Assembly: GCA_948567375.1 (NCBI GenBank)
Contig: OX419755.1
Span: 83,222,218 to 83,286,217 of the forward strand
DNA length: 64,000 bases
From: Lunularia cruciata
Taxonomy: Eukaryota > Streptophyta > Marchantiopsida > Lunulariales > Lunulariaceae
Direction of reading: 5' to 3'
Part shown: piece after piece, positions 12,702 through 24,750 of the stretch
Layout of the letters: every line of letters begins with the position of its first letter
Position numbering within the stretch: position 1 is the stretch's first letter
The notes under the pieces: generated by a model
What the model saw: the letters and a program-made list of their open reading frames with translations, nothing else
Told to the model about the DNA's origin: nothing
The model's database searches: none
Translations under genes and position numbers: made by a program

Positions 12702-14254
12702 CCAATATATCATGAAAATTGGATGTAAGTGATGGAGCATGAAGTTATGGCACTATGTCAACAACAAACATAATAGTTGTTTTATAATCTCCTAGTAAGA
12801 AAGAAATTTGCTACATGTGGATATATAAGATCAAGAATTCTTTTTATGGTTCAATAGGTAAATAAAAGGTAGCAAAGTGTAGTACAAAAAAATTATAGAA
12901 TAGATTTTTTTAGAAATTTAGCCTGTTTACTAAGGTGTCTTCACTTTTCCTCTCTCGGGTCTGCCACCTTGAATAGATGGAAATTCTATCAAATAGACTT
13001 CAATAGTGCTTTGTTCAATTAAGATTTGGAAGAAGATTGTTACATGATCTAACCACTTGGATATGAAGATCCGAGATATCTATATAAAGTTTGCTTGCTA
13101 AAAAAGTCTCTTTTTTATGGACTGAAGCAAGCCCCTAAATTTTGGAATGCAAAGATAAATGACTTTCTTATTCATGGGATTTCAAGTTTGAAATTTAGAT
13201 TCTTTGTTGTAGTGGATATAAGTTGATGATAAGATAATTTTGTTGATTATCTATGTTGATAACTGGATTGTCACTAATAGCTATCAATATCTCCTTTGGC
13301 TAGTGAAAGATTGGCTAAAGGGAGAGTTTGACATTAAGTACTTTGAAGAACTCAATTACTTAATAGGTATATAGTTTATCCAAGATGGAAATAAATTTTG
13401 GCTAATCTAATTATTACAAAAAATACCAGTACATTACAATGTCAATATTCTCTCAACATGTTAGATAAGTTTGGTATGATGATGTGTAAGCCTCTTTCTA
13501 TTCTTCTCTTGACTTTTTTTAGGTGCCAATAATGATGAGTTGCTGGCTAATCCAAGTTTGTATTGAAAAATTTTCACAAGTCTTTTTTATTTAACTCTTC
13601 TAAGACCAAATCTAATCTATGTTCTTGGAATAATGGGTCAATTTGTATAATCACCAAGGAAGCCATATCTTGATGTGGTTTAGAGGATTTTATATAATGT
13701 GAACTTTACCATTCAATCTTGTCTTCACTGTTCAATTAATGGATTAACCAATGTATAAAGTCTTATTGATGGGGTGTTGGGCAAAAGGGTCCAAGATAGG
13801 AGATCTATATCAATGTATATTGTCAATTTTGGAAGACCAAGTAAATAAGTCATCAAAGAAGCAACTCACTACTACCTTATTTCCAACAAAATCATATTTT
13901 AAGGGTGTCAAAAATGCACCCTTATATGGGATTTACTTTAACATCTTGTTACAAGATGTGGGATATAATTTTATAATTTATATATTATATAAAAATATTA
14001 AGTAGTATTGAAATTACCCATAATACACTATTTCTTGCATCATCCAAACATGTTGAGATTCATTATCATTTTATAAGAGAGAATTCCTTTGCTTGGGAAA
14101 TAGATCTAGAATATATTCTTTATATCTACAAGTTTATATCTACTGTCTATATACAAGTTGTTGATATTTTAATCAAATTTTCACCTAGAGGTAAATCTGT
14201 AATATCTCAGATCTCATTTAGGCATCAAAGATATAGTGTTAGCTTGAGGAAAAG
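12702..14254 (+). pseudogene. copia reverse transcriptase / RNase H remnant
   Basis: Broken frames from about 13020 read DLEEDCYMI, then GYEDPRYLYKVCLLKKSLFYGLKQAPKFW, which is the conserved copia RT block LKKALYGLKQAPRAW. A YVD(D) remnant follows near 13245-13262. Near 14042-14090 a frame reads SKHVEIHYHFIREN, the end of copia RNase H. Multiple stops and frameshifts make it non-functional. The purine tract next to the right LTR closes the element. Confidence 0.8.
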
Positions 14255-14480
14255 TGTTGATATAGTGTCACAAGCTAAGATATGGATTTCTAATACTAGC
14301 AATGGTATGGTTAGGTTTAAAATGGCAATTAATTTTAGTCATCATTTTAGGTTTATGGTGAAGAGGACTCAAATCAAAATTGGCACCCGTTTCTCCTTTT
14401 AAATAAATTGATGCAAAATTGATATCACCAAGATCATTCTTTGGTAAGCATTGGTTTCTCCACCTCTTAATTCTTACATC
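14255..14480 (+). repeat. 3' LTR of the copia element
   Basis: Starts TGTTGATATAGTGTCACAAGC like the left LTR and shares CTCAAATCAAAATTGGCACC-like sequence with it. The divergence is high, so the element is old. The right edge is approximate. Confidence 0.65.
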
Positions 14481-15509
14481 ATAACAACAACCGTGTTCAA
14501 AGCTAGATCGAGTACGTTGCAAAGTCTTCTTCCAAGACTATTGGGATGGCATGGATGTTATTACAACATTTGTAGTGCCTAAGGTAATTTTGTGAGATGC
14601 CTGAATGATTATCTTGGCTGTCACAAATATCAATAGCCACTTATGGATTACTTGGTGATAATCATCTACTCCTTTAAGGTTTAAATTTTCATTGTTAGAA
14701 CCACCATTCATAGTCAATATCATTAGATGTGCAATTAATGGATGGACTCCTTGGACTCTCTAAGGAGGAGTATACTTCAGAGAAGAGCTCATGGAGCTCA
14801 ATTCTTCAATATTTGTCCTCTTGAGCTCTTTGGCTATGGTGCACACAGCTAGCTACTACTTGGATAAAAATTTCTTTGTATTGTTAAATCATATATTAGT
14901 CTATAATCACAACTAAGCAATAATAAAAACATTGTATTCTCAAATCATCTATTGGTCTATAACCACAAATAAGCAATAATAAAAAAATCATATTATTGAA
15001 TTATATATTGGTCTTTAATCACAACTAAGAAATAATAAAAACATTGTATTCTTAAATCATATATTGGTCTATAATCACAACTAAGCAATAATAATAAAAT
15101 TTTAGATGTATCTTATAAATTCTACAAAATAACAAGCTATATGAAAAAGCTTTAATGTGGATAGATATACTTAAGACTAATTACTTAAGCCACAAAGTAA
15201 GTGCATAAGGAAATCAATTCATGAGTAATAATATAAAAGTGATCTAGAACATAGCATAATTGAAGATAAAACTTAATAAAAGAGTTTTAATTAAAAGGAT
15301 TATAGAATTCTTTCATAGATTATCAATTCCTTTGCTAGAGTTATACAACAAAACACAAGGCATCACAAGAGCTTGCCTTCTTACCTTTAAACTGTATATT
15401 TATTGAATGTACTACCTTCAAGTGGTTAACTAGAGTAAGCTAATCAAGCTAGATTTATAATTGGTGGGATTCTTCAAGAAAAGTGAGAGGATGTGTGGCA
15501 CCCAACTGC
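14481..15509. other. AT-rich region without genes
   Basis: No coding similarity is visible on either strand. The only structure I can support is the 56-bp tandem array at 14885-15108. The left part may be the outer flank of the copia element, and the right part may be the worn 5' portion of gypsy relic F. Confidence 0.5.
14885..15108. repeat. Tandem repeat, four units with a 56-bp period
   Basis: The string CTATAATCACAACTAAG or a close variant recurs at 14901, 14957, 15013 and 15069, exactly 56 bases apart each time, with AATAATAAAA and TATTGGT in each unit. Units differ by a few substitutions. It is AT-rich and non-coding. Confidence 0.9.
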
Positions 15510-16631
15510 TTTCTTCTCCCAAAATTGCTTTTGATTGAACAAGAATTACCAAATAACCAAGAAGTATGAGTTGGCCATAGTATAATGGCTACCATGAATT
15601 GACTATGAAACATTACTTAAGAGACATGAGAATTTATAACCCAAAAAGTCCATAAATCTTTGGGATGTTTGGAGTTAAAATAAAGTGCTCTCTAAACCAA
15701 AAAAATCTAATATGGATGATGCCAAAAATTCAAATGGAAGACTATATATCTAGAGAGCAAAAAGAAAATTGTGATACCTTCATATGCATTCAAATGAACA
15801 TTATTTATAGATGAAGATTCATTCTACATTGAAATTAACATTAACACTTGCAACAAAAGAAGATAAAGAAATTATGAGGCATTATACAATCTAACCAAGG
15901 CACAAAATTCCTAGCTTAATTTTCAAAGAAGAAGATGTGTGTCCTAGAATATGCAAAACTATGCATTATGTTGTTGAGTGAATGTCATAACTCAATCCTT
16001 GCTAGTCATATTTTGGTTAAGAAGACACCATAAGGTCTATAATGGATCTAGTTTTGGCCAAATAGGTGAGACAAAGTAGCAACATATGTGAAGAATTGCA
16101 TGTCAAAAATAAAGCTAAAAACCAAAGCCTATAGGTTATTGCAACCTCTCCATATCACTAAAAATACAAGAATATAAGATTATGAAATCAAACTATGAGT
16201 TACCTTGTACATCCATTGGCTTTGATTCCAAAGTTGTCTTATAGATAAACTTACTAAGATGATATATATTATACCCATAACCAAGGATAATATCATCCAA
16301 GAGTTAGCTCATTTCTATATATAGATATTATCCTACATGGTCTTTGTAGAGTACTCATTACCAATAGAGGAACTCAATTTATAAATATATCTTAGAGTTC
16401 TTTTAATTTTCATAACAAAGTTAGCCATATACATTGCTTATCATCCTCGATGTGATGTGCAAACAAAGAAACCATCAAATACATGCTGCAAGCATTTACC
16501 TTGGGGAGGACAAGAGGCATGGAATACCTCGCTCATTCTTTTTGAGTTTCCACATAATAACTTTAGGAATACATCAAAGAAGATTACATCCTTTTACTTG
16601 AAGTCTGGTGAACACCCCACTACACCATCAT
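15510..16631 (+). pseudogene. Decayed Ty3/gypsy RNase H and integrase (relic F)
   Basis: Near 15538-15640 broken frames read KNYQITKKYELAIV and MKHYLRDMRIYN, matching the RNase H block of gypsy elements around the catalytic Glu. Near 16330-16625 frames read VLITNRGTQFI, IAYHPRCDVQT, YMLQAF and then SGEHPTTP, which follow the gypsy integrase order around the second Asp and the catalytic Glu. The relic stops exactly at the target duplication TCAT of element C/E. Its continuation is found inverted at 36748-39376. Confidence 0.7.
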
Positions 16632-17295
16632 TGTCGTGCATATATACATTGCTGCACAACATACTTCACTACATAACATCATACACTATAGAAGCACAAC
16701 TCATGCATAAGTCAGACATGGACTCTAAAGTACCACAATAATAAGTTCAGTCACACAACTCAAATCACACTCAATTAGATTAGTACTTGATCTATCACTC
16801 AATAATCTGCCAAACAGTTGGGCACTAATTAAAGTAAAGCCACACCGACTCTAGCTAAGAGATTCCAAGTGATGCTCATTGGCTTTCTGTCCACTCTAGC
16901 CAAGAACTCAAAGGCTCAACAATAGAGAAGTGAGCTCTATAGAGCTGCACTTCTAGGTATACTCCTAATTTTGACCTAGGTTTCACCCCAATGGTCCCGT
17001 TGATGGCACACCCAATGGTGCAAAATGGTGCAAGTGACGGTGGGCTCCACCATGTAGTCAATACCCCAAACACAAAATCTAACCATCAGAAAGTAGTCTA
17101 TGAGTAATTGCCAAAATACCTCTAACTATTATCATTGCTACTCTAATGTCCGAGCAATCTAGATGCGATGCTACAAATGGCGTGATAGTTGTCGTGTGTA
17201 TATACATCACTACATAACATACATCATTGTCAACATCACACACTATAGAAGCACAACTCACACATAAGTCATACATGGACTCTAAAATACCACAA
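16632..17295 (-). repeat. Terminal repeats of copy C: B2 (16632-16738), A2 (16739-17187), B1 (17190-17295)
   Basis: In element orientation the order is B1, two bases, A2, B2. The lengths (106, 449 and 107 bases) match those of copies A and B almost exactly, although the sequence is strongly diverged. The dinucleotide between B1 and A2 is at 17188-17189. The polypurine tract lies just outside B1 (CCCCCCTA in window orientation, from 17299). Confidence 0.88.
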
Positions 17296-17439
17296 TTGCC
17301 CCCCTAGCTGGCAGTTAGGCCCCTTTAACTCTAGATAGCCATCTACTCCAAGTATATAGTATACCTTATGGTGGGCAAAGATTAGGAGGCCAGGTGCTAT
17401 CGAGCCCAATTGTTTGTTGCCTGTCTGCAATCTATACTA

Positions 17440-18770
17440 TATAAAGGATGAACTAGCTATAGGTCAAGTACATCTAGGACATAACCATTATCCCTAAGGA
17501 AACACCGTGAGGGGAGGAATCATACATGCCATATGCCATCCTCTCAAATAGCTATCACACACTAACATAGTAGCAGGTCTACCAAAAGAACCGCATAACA
17601 TATACCTCAAGCCTGCTCCTACAAGTGCCAAGCTTGGGTCCATAGTACCATCAATGCTTGGGAGGTGGTATGGCACACAATTGCACACATGATCCTTCTA
17701 AACAACACCATCATGTCCTTCTAACACAAGGACTCCAAAAGGCAAAACTTCATGCACTCTCAAGATAGTTTGGGCGGTGGAAACATCAAGTGTTGTTGGT
17801 GTTGTCTACTGTAGATATACATAGTCACCTAGATTAAATTGACAGATCAAGTGTCTATAACCTCCTCCTCAAATGGTAGCATAGTGTAAGGTATCCCTAT
17901 ACTGAGCAATTGCAAAGTTCTCAAAAGCCATTGGCATCACTCTCTAAAAGATCTCTACCCGTTGAGAACATGCACTCATCCATACATTTGGATCATCCAA
18001 GTCCAAAATTATAGTAGCATCTCAACAAATGGCTGCACGTAAATTTGGATCTTGTCCAGAGAGTAGAAAGTAAGGAGAGAATGATGCTAAGGAGGCTTGC
18101 CGGCTGAACCAATAGCCCATGGCCAACCAAGGTAACTGGCCTTGGTTGGCCAATTACCTTGGTTGGCCATGGGCTATCTCAATCTCCCAAGTGGCCTCTT
18201 TGCAAACCGTACTTCCACAATCCTCTCTTCATTGGCTGAACCACTCTCTCTGCTAAGCCATCTGCCTTGTTGTGATCTTAGAAGGTAGTACGATGATCAA
18301 TCAAAGCCTTGTCACACAAGACCTAAAACTCCCCCAAGAACTCTATACCTTGATCAATCAAAACCTCAATTGGTGCACCAAAATGACTAAGAACCCGATC
18401 CAGGAACAAATAAGCTGCCCCTTCACTAGACTTATCAGGAAGTACCACTAGCTCAATCCACTTGGAGAAGTGCTCCACCATCACCAAAATGTACCAATGA
18501 TGTCTCACAATCAATAGTAAAGGTCCATGAAAGTCCAAACTCTAACGGTAACCCAATCCCATGATAGGTAATGGGTGTAACTGTGGCATAGGAGCATTAA
18601 ATGATGCTCTAACTTGGTCACAAACTACACATCTGGCAACAAACTGCTATACATTAGTCTGCATACCGCACCACCAATAATGACTTTGGAGTAAGCTATA
18701 TGTATGCTTTACTCCAAAATGTCCTAGCTCCTCATGAGCATGACGGACAAACTATGATTTCTAAGATGGA
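17440..18770 (-). pseudogene. Integrase and PHD-finger remnant of copy C
   Basis: Minus-strand frames keep the PHD block (CMLC in other copies, here YMLCGS then MLVCDSYLRGWHMACM) with several Cys changed. They also keep the integrase core, including LDF (the first Asp retained), HFSKWIELV, IDQGIEF and the HHCC zinc-binding remnant. Many stops and shifts are present. It is useful as an outgroup: it shows that Asp is ancestral at the integrase position where copy B has Glu. Confidence 0.8.
18112..18177. repeat. Perfect 24-bp inverted repeat with an 18-base loop
   Basis: Left arm 18112-18135 and right arm 18154-18177 are exact reverse complements (ATAGCCCATGGCC...). Copies A, B and I have only one arm at this place in the integrase gene. 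The second arm was therefore created locally, probably by snap-back templated synthesis. Confidence 0.85.
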
Positions 18771-20971
18771 AGTGGTACTACTCTCACTCTACCATCCTCC
18801 CATACACAAAGAAGGTGTCTACCCTCCAATTTGAACTGCCTGGCTTGCTGAAGAACACGGTCTCTCTCCTTGGCCCCAATTGTACCACCCACAACACCAA
18901 TGCAAAGATAGTCCATCATTAAGACATCATCATGAATATCTTGCTGAATTGTACCACTATCTCCACTCTTTGGAGTTGTGACCTCAATAACTCAATAACT
19001 CCTCTTGTATGCATTGAGAGAGATACCACCAAAGCCTTAGAAAATATACAAAGAAAGGCAGATGTGTGCTAACCTGGCACCATCTCCTCATTTATCTTAC
19101 CATGCCAATGTTCTTTGTTTTGATTTGGTTGGTTGGGACATGGGTTTCTACTCAACCCATCTACATCATGGTTCACTACTCCAAGTCTATGAATAATCAT
19201 GAAATCATACTCTTGTAAAATGAGAGCCCATCGTGCAAGCTTCTTTAAAAGCTTGTCAGACTCCATCAACCACTTCAGTGGCTGATGATCAATGATGAGA
19301 GTAACATGATTACCAAATAGGTAACATAAAAAATGTGCTAGTACCTATATTGTTGCCAAACACTCTCCCTCATATGAACTATACTTCACCTCCACTGAAT
19401 TTTTGGAGTGACTAGCATAGGACACCACAAACTCCTTCCTCTCATCATCATGTTGGAGTGAGAATTGCTCCAAGCCCCAACATACTCAAATCTGTGTGAA
19501 CTTGAAATGGTCATCCTTTGATTGGTCTCTTCAAAATAGGAGTAGATGTCAACCTCTCCTTGAGCTCTACAAAAGCTCTCTCTTGTTTATCTCCCCAACA
19601 CCACTCATGTGTAAGCTTGGTCAGCTTTGTCAAGGCCTTGGCAATAGCACTAAATCCTCTAACATAGAGGCGATAGAAGTTCGCCAACCCAAGGAATGCT
19701 CACACTCTACTCGCATCCTTAGCCCAAGGAAGACATACAATAGCCTCCACCTTGGTCTATTGAACACCAAGTCCTACGGGGTAGATAGTGTAACCCAAAT
19801 GCTCAATCTGCTCATGGAAGAACCTACACTTCCCAAGATGTAATTTGAGTCCATGAAATCTCAACCTCTCAAACACCTCCAAAAAATGTCTCTCATGCTC
19901 ATCCACAATAGTGCTATAGACTAAAATGTCATCAATATAGCATTCAGCAAAATCCAATCTAGCTAAGATCCTGTCCATGACCCTCTAGAACTTGATAGGA
20001 GTGTTCTTTAACCCAAATGGTAAGAACCTCCACTGATATAATGCATCCTTGTTGTGGGGATCAATAGCCCAAAATGTTGTCTTGGACTTATCCTCCTCTT
20101 TGATCAACAATTGATGATATCCTACTTGAAGATCTAGAGTATTGAAGACCTTTGCATGCCCAATTGCATCAAAGATCTCCTCTGGTGTAGGCATGGCATA
20201 TTGATTAGCCCTAATCTATCAATTGATAAGACAGTAATCTCCACACATCTGCCTATGTGTTAGTTGCCATGCAAATCCTTCTTGGCTGGCATCATTATAG
20301 TTGATGCATACTCTCCATGTGAACTCTCTACCAAACTAGCCTCAAAAAAGTCACTACTCCGGCTCTAAATCAATGCTCACTCCATGGCATTGTATCTATA
20401 AGGATGTCAAAAAACTAATGTATAGCTAATAAGCTCAATCCAAATACCAGGTCCCTTCAGAGCACCCAAATCCTTCATACTAAAGGCAAAACAACTCGTG
20501 TAGCTCCTCAAGAACCTCCAAACTCTCTGTCTTTCCTCTATTGTAAGCTTGGGTCCAAGATCTGGCTCCCAAGTATCCTTTGTGTCCATCATAGGAGTGG
20601 AAGATGTATTGATTGGCTGCTACATTGGGCCCTTGGAAGCAATAGTGTCATGCTCCCAACCACTAGAAGTCCCAACCTTAGTGTGAAAAACTCCCTCCAA
20701 TTTGGCTATAAGCTCCATACATCATGTAGTTGCATCCCAAGTAGACAAAGGGTGTAATCCAAGTAGACCATGTTCACTTGGATGGACTGTAAGTAGACCA
20801 CTCTTCCTAGTAGCCATTGGTTGTGTCTCAAGAATACCCTATCCACTTGGTCCATCACCCCCAGCATATGCTTGAATCATCTCAATAGGCACAAGGCTCA
20901 TAGTGTTTGAGTGATGATGCCTATCAAGCACATCCTATGCTGCTCTGCCAAGCCAAAGTTCACAATCCAGG
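18771..20971 (-). pseudogene. RT / RNase H remnant of copy C, with the conserved TAG junction
   Basis: Minus-strand frames read YDFMIIHRLGVVNHDVDGLSRNPC (end of RNase H), YIDDILVYS (RT active site), LDLQVGYHQLLI and MKDLGALKGPGIWIEL (start of pol), in the same order as in A and B. At 20620-20622 the minus strand reads TAG followed by CAGCCA, the same stop and context as in A and B. The segment upstream of it is the end of the methyltransferase ORF, cut by insertion J at 20972. Frames are broken throughout. Confidence 0.82.
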
Positions 20972-21086
20972 TGTGGTGCCCACATTTTTTGTTTTTTTTC
21001 AGAATAAAGGAGAAGAAGTGTATAGAGAAGTTGGATTGCGTCTGTATGGCCAAAGAAGGCAAAGAAAAGAGTCTTCGGGTTGAAAT

Positions 21087-21172
21087 CCGAAGTAAAGTGA
21101 CTTCGGGTCATAAGGCAAAGTACTCAGAAATGTCATGTCAGCATACAATACGAAGTAAATTGTCTTCGGATC
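21087..21172. repeat. CCGAAGT...ACTTCGG short hairpin motifs in J
   Basis: CCGAAGTAAAGTGACTTCGGG (near 21089) and CGAAGTAAATTGTCTTCGGA (near 21151) are small inverted repeats of the same core, 62 bases apart. A third related form, GGAAGTAAGATTACTTCGGG, lies near 23892. They may be regulatory or structural elements of J, but this is speculative. Confidence 0.5.
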
Positions 21173-21385
21173 AGGGGGAGCTCAACCCAAGGCAAAGACA
21201 GTCAAACAACCTTTCGTCGGGGCAAGAAATTCAAGAAGGGGCCGTTTCAAAACTGGCGGCTCATACACGCAAAGGTTGATTGGCAGTGACAGGTGCATGC
21301 CGGAGGTATGATTTCTTGGTAGAAACTTGAAGTGACGGAAGACAAAGAAGCACAACTTTATAAAAATTGAAACTCCAACAACAAA

Positions 21386-23957
21386 ATGTCGAGCAATTTT
21401 CCTTTGCCGTTGAGGAGTCGTCTTGCAGGTGATTGGGGAAAGGGAAATAGAGTTAGGCTTGTGTTAGTGCGTAAGGAAGAAGTCGCGAGAATGAAATTGA
21501 GAGAAAGTGAGAAAGCAAAAGAGATGGGAGGAGGGAAGAAGAACTCTGAATTTGCAATAAGAAATCATGCAATTCGGAGATTAGATGTAGTAGCAAGGAT
21601 TGAAGTCTTGAGCCGACTTCGGATCACCTTTCTGGCATGGAACCGGAATGTAAGTTTTCCAGGATTCATGACAGGGATCATTGAGAGTAAGTGTCTCGTG
21701 GACCCAAGGAGGAAGGGAAGAGAGGAAATCCGGCTCGCTGGACAGAGTCGGATTGGAGACTTGTACTCGAGAAGGAGGCGGGCTCGGAGCAAGGAGCCAC
21801 GTTCTTGGGAAAAGGAGAGATAGCCCAAAAAACTCAGGAGGTGAGAGATGCCTTCTCGGTGAAGAGAACGAAGAATGGGTACAAGGTAGAAAGTTACAAA
21901 GACCCTGTCAAGAGAGGAATTGTGAGTGCTTTGATGGCAATCCTGAAGCCGGAGAGAACAACATATGTGATAAACACCAAGCGGTGTTCTTTCAAAAATT
22001 GTTTGCAGGAGAACCAATTAATTGGGTGAGGTGTTTTCACGGGATAACGAGGCAGATGGTGTGGAATCTGCGGGATAAGTCGCCTCCACATTACATTGTG
22101 CCGTTTGCAACGCACTTCTACCTTAGGCTCAATTTGCTGAACTTGGCGGAGTGGAATCGGATGGTGTCGCACTTCCATCCTGATGTGCGAAAGGAGGTCA
22201 ATGTCGAGGAGCAGCAATACATTCTCCAAATCCGGAGCACGGACGACTACTATGCAAAGACATGGAAAAATGTGGAGGTCGTAGTGAGTACCCCGATGAA
22301 GAAGAGGACTCGGCAAGAAAAAGCCAAAGAAAACAAGAAACCTCAGAAGATGCAGAGAAGTAACCCGAGACAAGGAATGGTGGTAATTGAGTCAGAAGAT
22401 GAAGACTCAGAAGGCAAGGCCGAGCTCAAGACGGAGGACTCGGAGCATGAGGAGGAACCTGAGCTGACACTACAGAGCGGAGATATGAGCAGTGATAGTG
22501 AGGACGGTGGAGAGATGACCTCGGCGCCAGTGGCTGAAGAATACGAAGAAGAAGTGCAAGCCGAGGTAGAAGCCGAAGACAATACAGCGTTGGAAGATGA
22601 AGTACCGGTGCCAGAGGAGAAGAAGATCGCAGTGCAATGAGGATTTTGCTCACGACGTAAGGCAAAGTGTGAGGCAAGACCAAGTTGAGTGAAGGCAGAG
22701 GTAGAAGAAAGCTCGGGCAGTGAAGCATCAATCCCGACACGAAGACTCCAGAGAAGAAAGCGAGTATCAGGAGAACACGAGGAGAAAAGAGAGACCACTC
22801 TTCGGGAGGAAGAAGTTGCCAATGATGGAGTGGAGTACCTGCAAGAAGTAGTGTGCCCACTGTTGGTGAAGTTGGAGCAAAAGAATAAGGAGATGCAGTC
22901 GACTTGTCCCGAGGTAAAGATGGTATTGCAGGTGGTAGCAAGATTAGAAGAAGAGAACTCGGAGTTGAAGAGGAGTGTAACCCGAGGTGAGGAGGAGAGA
23001 GAAGTACTGCAAGCGGAGGCAGTAGAGAGAAGTTAGGTAATTGAAGACCTGAAGAGGGAAGTGAGCTATTGAGAAGATCTTGCAAGGAAGAGTGATATTG
23101 CAAGAGAGAGACAGGTAGCTGAATACAAAATCTTGAAGCAGCAGTTTGCTGATTCAAGGGTAGAGCTTATTCATGCTATGGCAAGGGTAGCAGCAAAGGA
23201 TCAAGAGCTCAATAGAGTGATGGAGAGTATGGAGGAGAAGAAGCAACTTTGGCAACGAGAGTTGGCTGCGAGATATAGAGAAGAAGAGAGATTACAAGAG
23301 TTACTTCATAATCAGGAAGAGAAGGTTGTCCAGAAAGAGAAGGAGAAGGAGTCGGTGAAAGCCGAATTCGATGAAGAATTGGCGATGTACAGAGAGGAAT
23401 GGCTTGCAGATCGGGAATGAGAAAGGAAGACAAGATTGGAGCCATTGCAAGAGATAGTCCTCAGAGTAAACGCGATGTTAAGTACAGAGGCTAGCATTTG
23501 AATTGAAGAAGCACGACTACACAAGTTGAAGTTGTTGGTGCAGGAGACAAGGCAAAGACAAGCAAAGGACACAGAGATGAACACCTTGTTAATAAAATTA
23601 AGAGCTCGTGTAGATAGAAAGGTTTTGGAGGTAGAGGATAACATTTCCATTAGATTAGACTTAGTGAAAGTAGAGCTAGAAAAACTTCGGAGGGATATTA
23701 AAGCAAAACCCGAAGTAGATAACATAGGAGTGCAAATGTCTTCGGAGTTGCCATCAAAGACATTAGAGAAGAGTGGGTCAGGAGATAAGGAGTTAGAAAG
23801 ATTACCCACTAGTGGAATTTCAGATCAGGAAAGAGAATTGCTTGATCTGGTAGAAGAAGTAGAAGATCTGAAACCCGAGGACAGAGTAGTAGGAAGTAAG
23901 ATTACTTCGGGTTTGGGTTTGAAAGCCAAAGAAGAAGTAGACATCGGATTGGAGTAG
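21386..23957 (+). pseudogene. Broken ORF of J: N-terminal domain, acidic linker and long coiled coil
   Basis: The coding frame appears to start at ATG 21386, although this first part is in a different frame. It runs through 21691-21985 (reading KTQEVRDAFSVKRTKNGYKV) and after a frameshift through 21985-23957. The central part has a compact, non-repetitive segment (PINWVRCFHGITRQMVWNL), then an acidic stretch rich in Glu and Asp with lysine clusters (about 22280-22640), then heptad-like coiled coil to the end. In-frame stops at 22638, 22686, 23034, near 23070, 23418 and near 23499 are TGA or TAG. Most look like C-to-T changes from CGA or CAG. I do not recognise the protein. It could be a structural (Gag-like) protein of a non-autonomous element or a captured host gene. 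Confidence 0.55.
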
Positions 23958-24750
23958 TAATCGATTTGAGATTTGAAGGGGCAGATATGAAGAGGTGCAT
24001 TGTCATTTTGGATCTGCAGGTTAGAACAGTTGTTGTAGAAACGGTATAGTTGTTAGAACTGTCGATTGCTTCACTATTTAAGAGTGGCATTTGCAGGAAA
24101 TTGTTGTTCAGTGCTCATAATTTCTGAGAATAGATAAAGCAAAGTGTTGTGAAGCAGTGCTCGTCGCTTGAGCTTGATTCCGAGTATCAACTTTGCAATT
24201 GCGTTTGTGAGTGTGTGAAGAAATTTGAAGTGCAAGTCAGTGTGTTTGTTGGATGTTGGATTCCATAGCCTTGATCTTCATTCTGTGTGTTTGATCCTGA
24301 GTGAAGTGCAATTGGAGCAATGCCTTGACAGATTTGAGAGGAATTGTAGTGTTGGTAGTATTTTGCATTTGTGAGTGCAGTGCGAAGTTGATGTGAAGCA
24401 ATTTTGATCGAGAAAATTGTGCCTTCAATGGAGGGGTGGAACACAATTCTGAGGCGAAGTCGTTTTGTAGTGAAGTGCCGTTTTTGGGAGAGCCTGAATC
24501 ATCACAATCAAGATTGTTTGGAAAGAATTGAAGGATTTGTGATTAAGAAGTGTGAATTTGTGACAAGACTGCAAGTCAGTGCTTGTTACTCTCTTCTGGG
24601 TGTGGTTTCTACCTGAGAGACTAAAGAAGAACTCAAGAAGAACTAAATTTTTACTTTGCTTCTTATTTGGACATTTCTGACTCGTATCTCTACGAGAACG
24701 AACTTTACTTACCTGATTACCGCAAAAGTGATATTTGCCGGGTTGTCACA

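Larger units (their letters stand above)
9120..14480 (+). mobile_element. Decayed Ty1/copia LTR retrotransposon, interrupted by a solo LTR
   Basis: Two similar repeats begin TGTTGATATAGTGTCACAAGC at 9120 and 14255. The first is followed by a primer-binding-like TGGTATTAGAGC (9342-9353). The second is preceded by a purine tract (TTGAGGAAAAG). Between them, in copia order on the plus strand, lie gag, protease, integrase, RT and RNase H remnants. Without the nested solo LTR the element is about 4.6 kb. All coding parts contain stops and frameshifts. I could not confirm a target duplication because the outer end of the right LTR is blurred. Confidence 0.85.
20972..24750 (+). mobile_element. Insertion J: 3.78-kb unclassified element carrying a coiled-coil ORF
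   Basis: Alignment with copy B shows that copy C is uninterrupted except for this block, which begins TGTGGTGCCCAC and ends GGTTGTCACA. It is flanked by CCAGG (20967-20971) and CCAGT (24751-24755), a 5-bp target duplication with one mismatch. The ends are TG...CA, and only the outermost TGTG is inverted-repeated. I see no LTR pair, RT, integrase or transposase. The interior has a higher GC and purine content than the surroundings and one long broken reading frame. It could be a non-autonomous LTR-type or terminal-inverted-repeat element, and the class is open. Confidence 0.7.

Noticed and set aside
14885-15108. CRISPR-like array
   Set aside because: The 56-bp units are direct tandem copies without unique spacers, in a plant context.
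22338-22640. Nuclear acidic transcription factor as the product of J
   Set aside because: Acidic low-complexity sequence alone does not support a specific function.
20972-24750. Assigning insertion J to Helitrons or to CACTA elements
   Set aside because: No TC...CTRR ends, no CACTA termini, no 3-bp target duplication and no transposase or helicase motif were seen.
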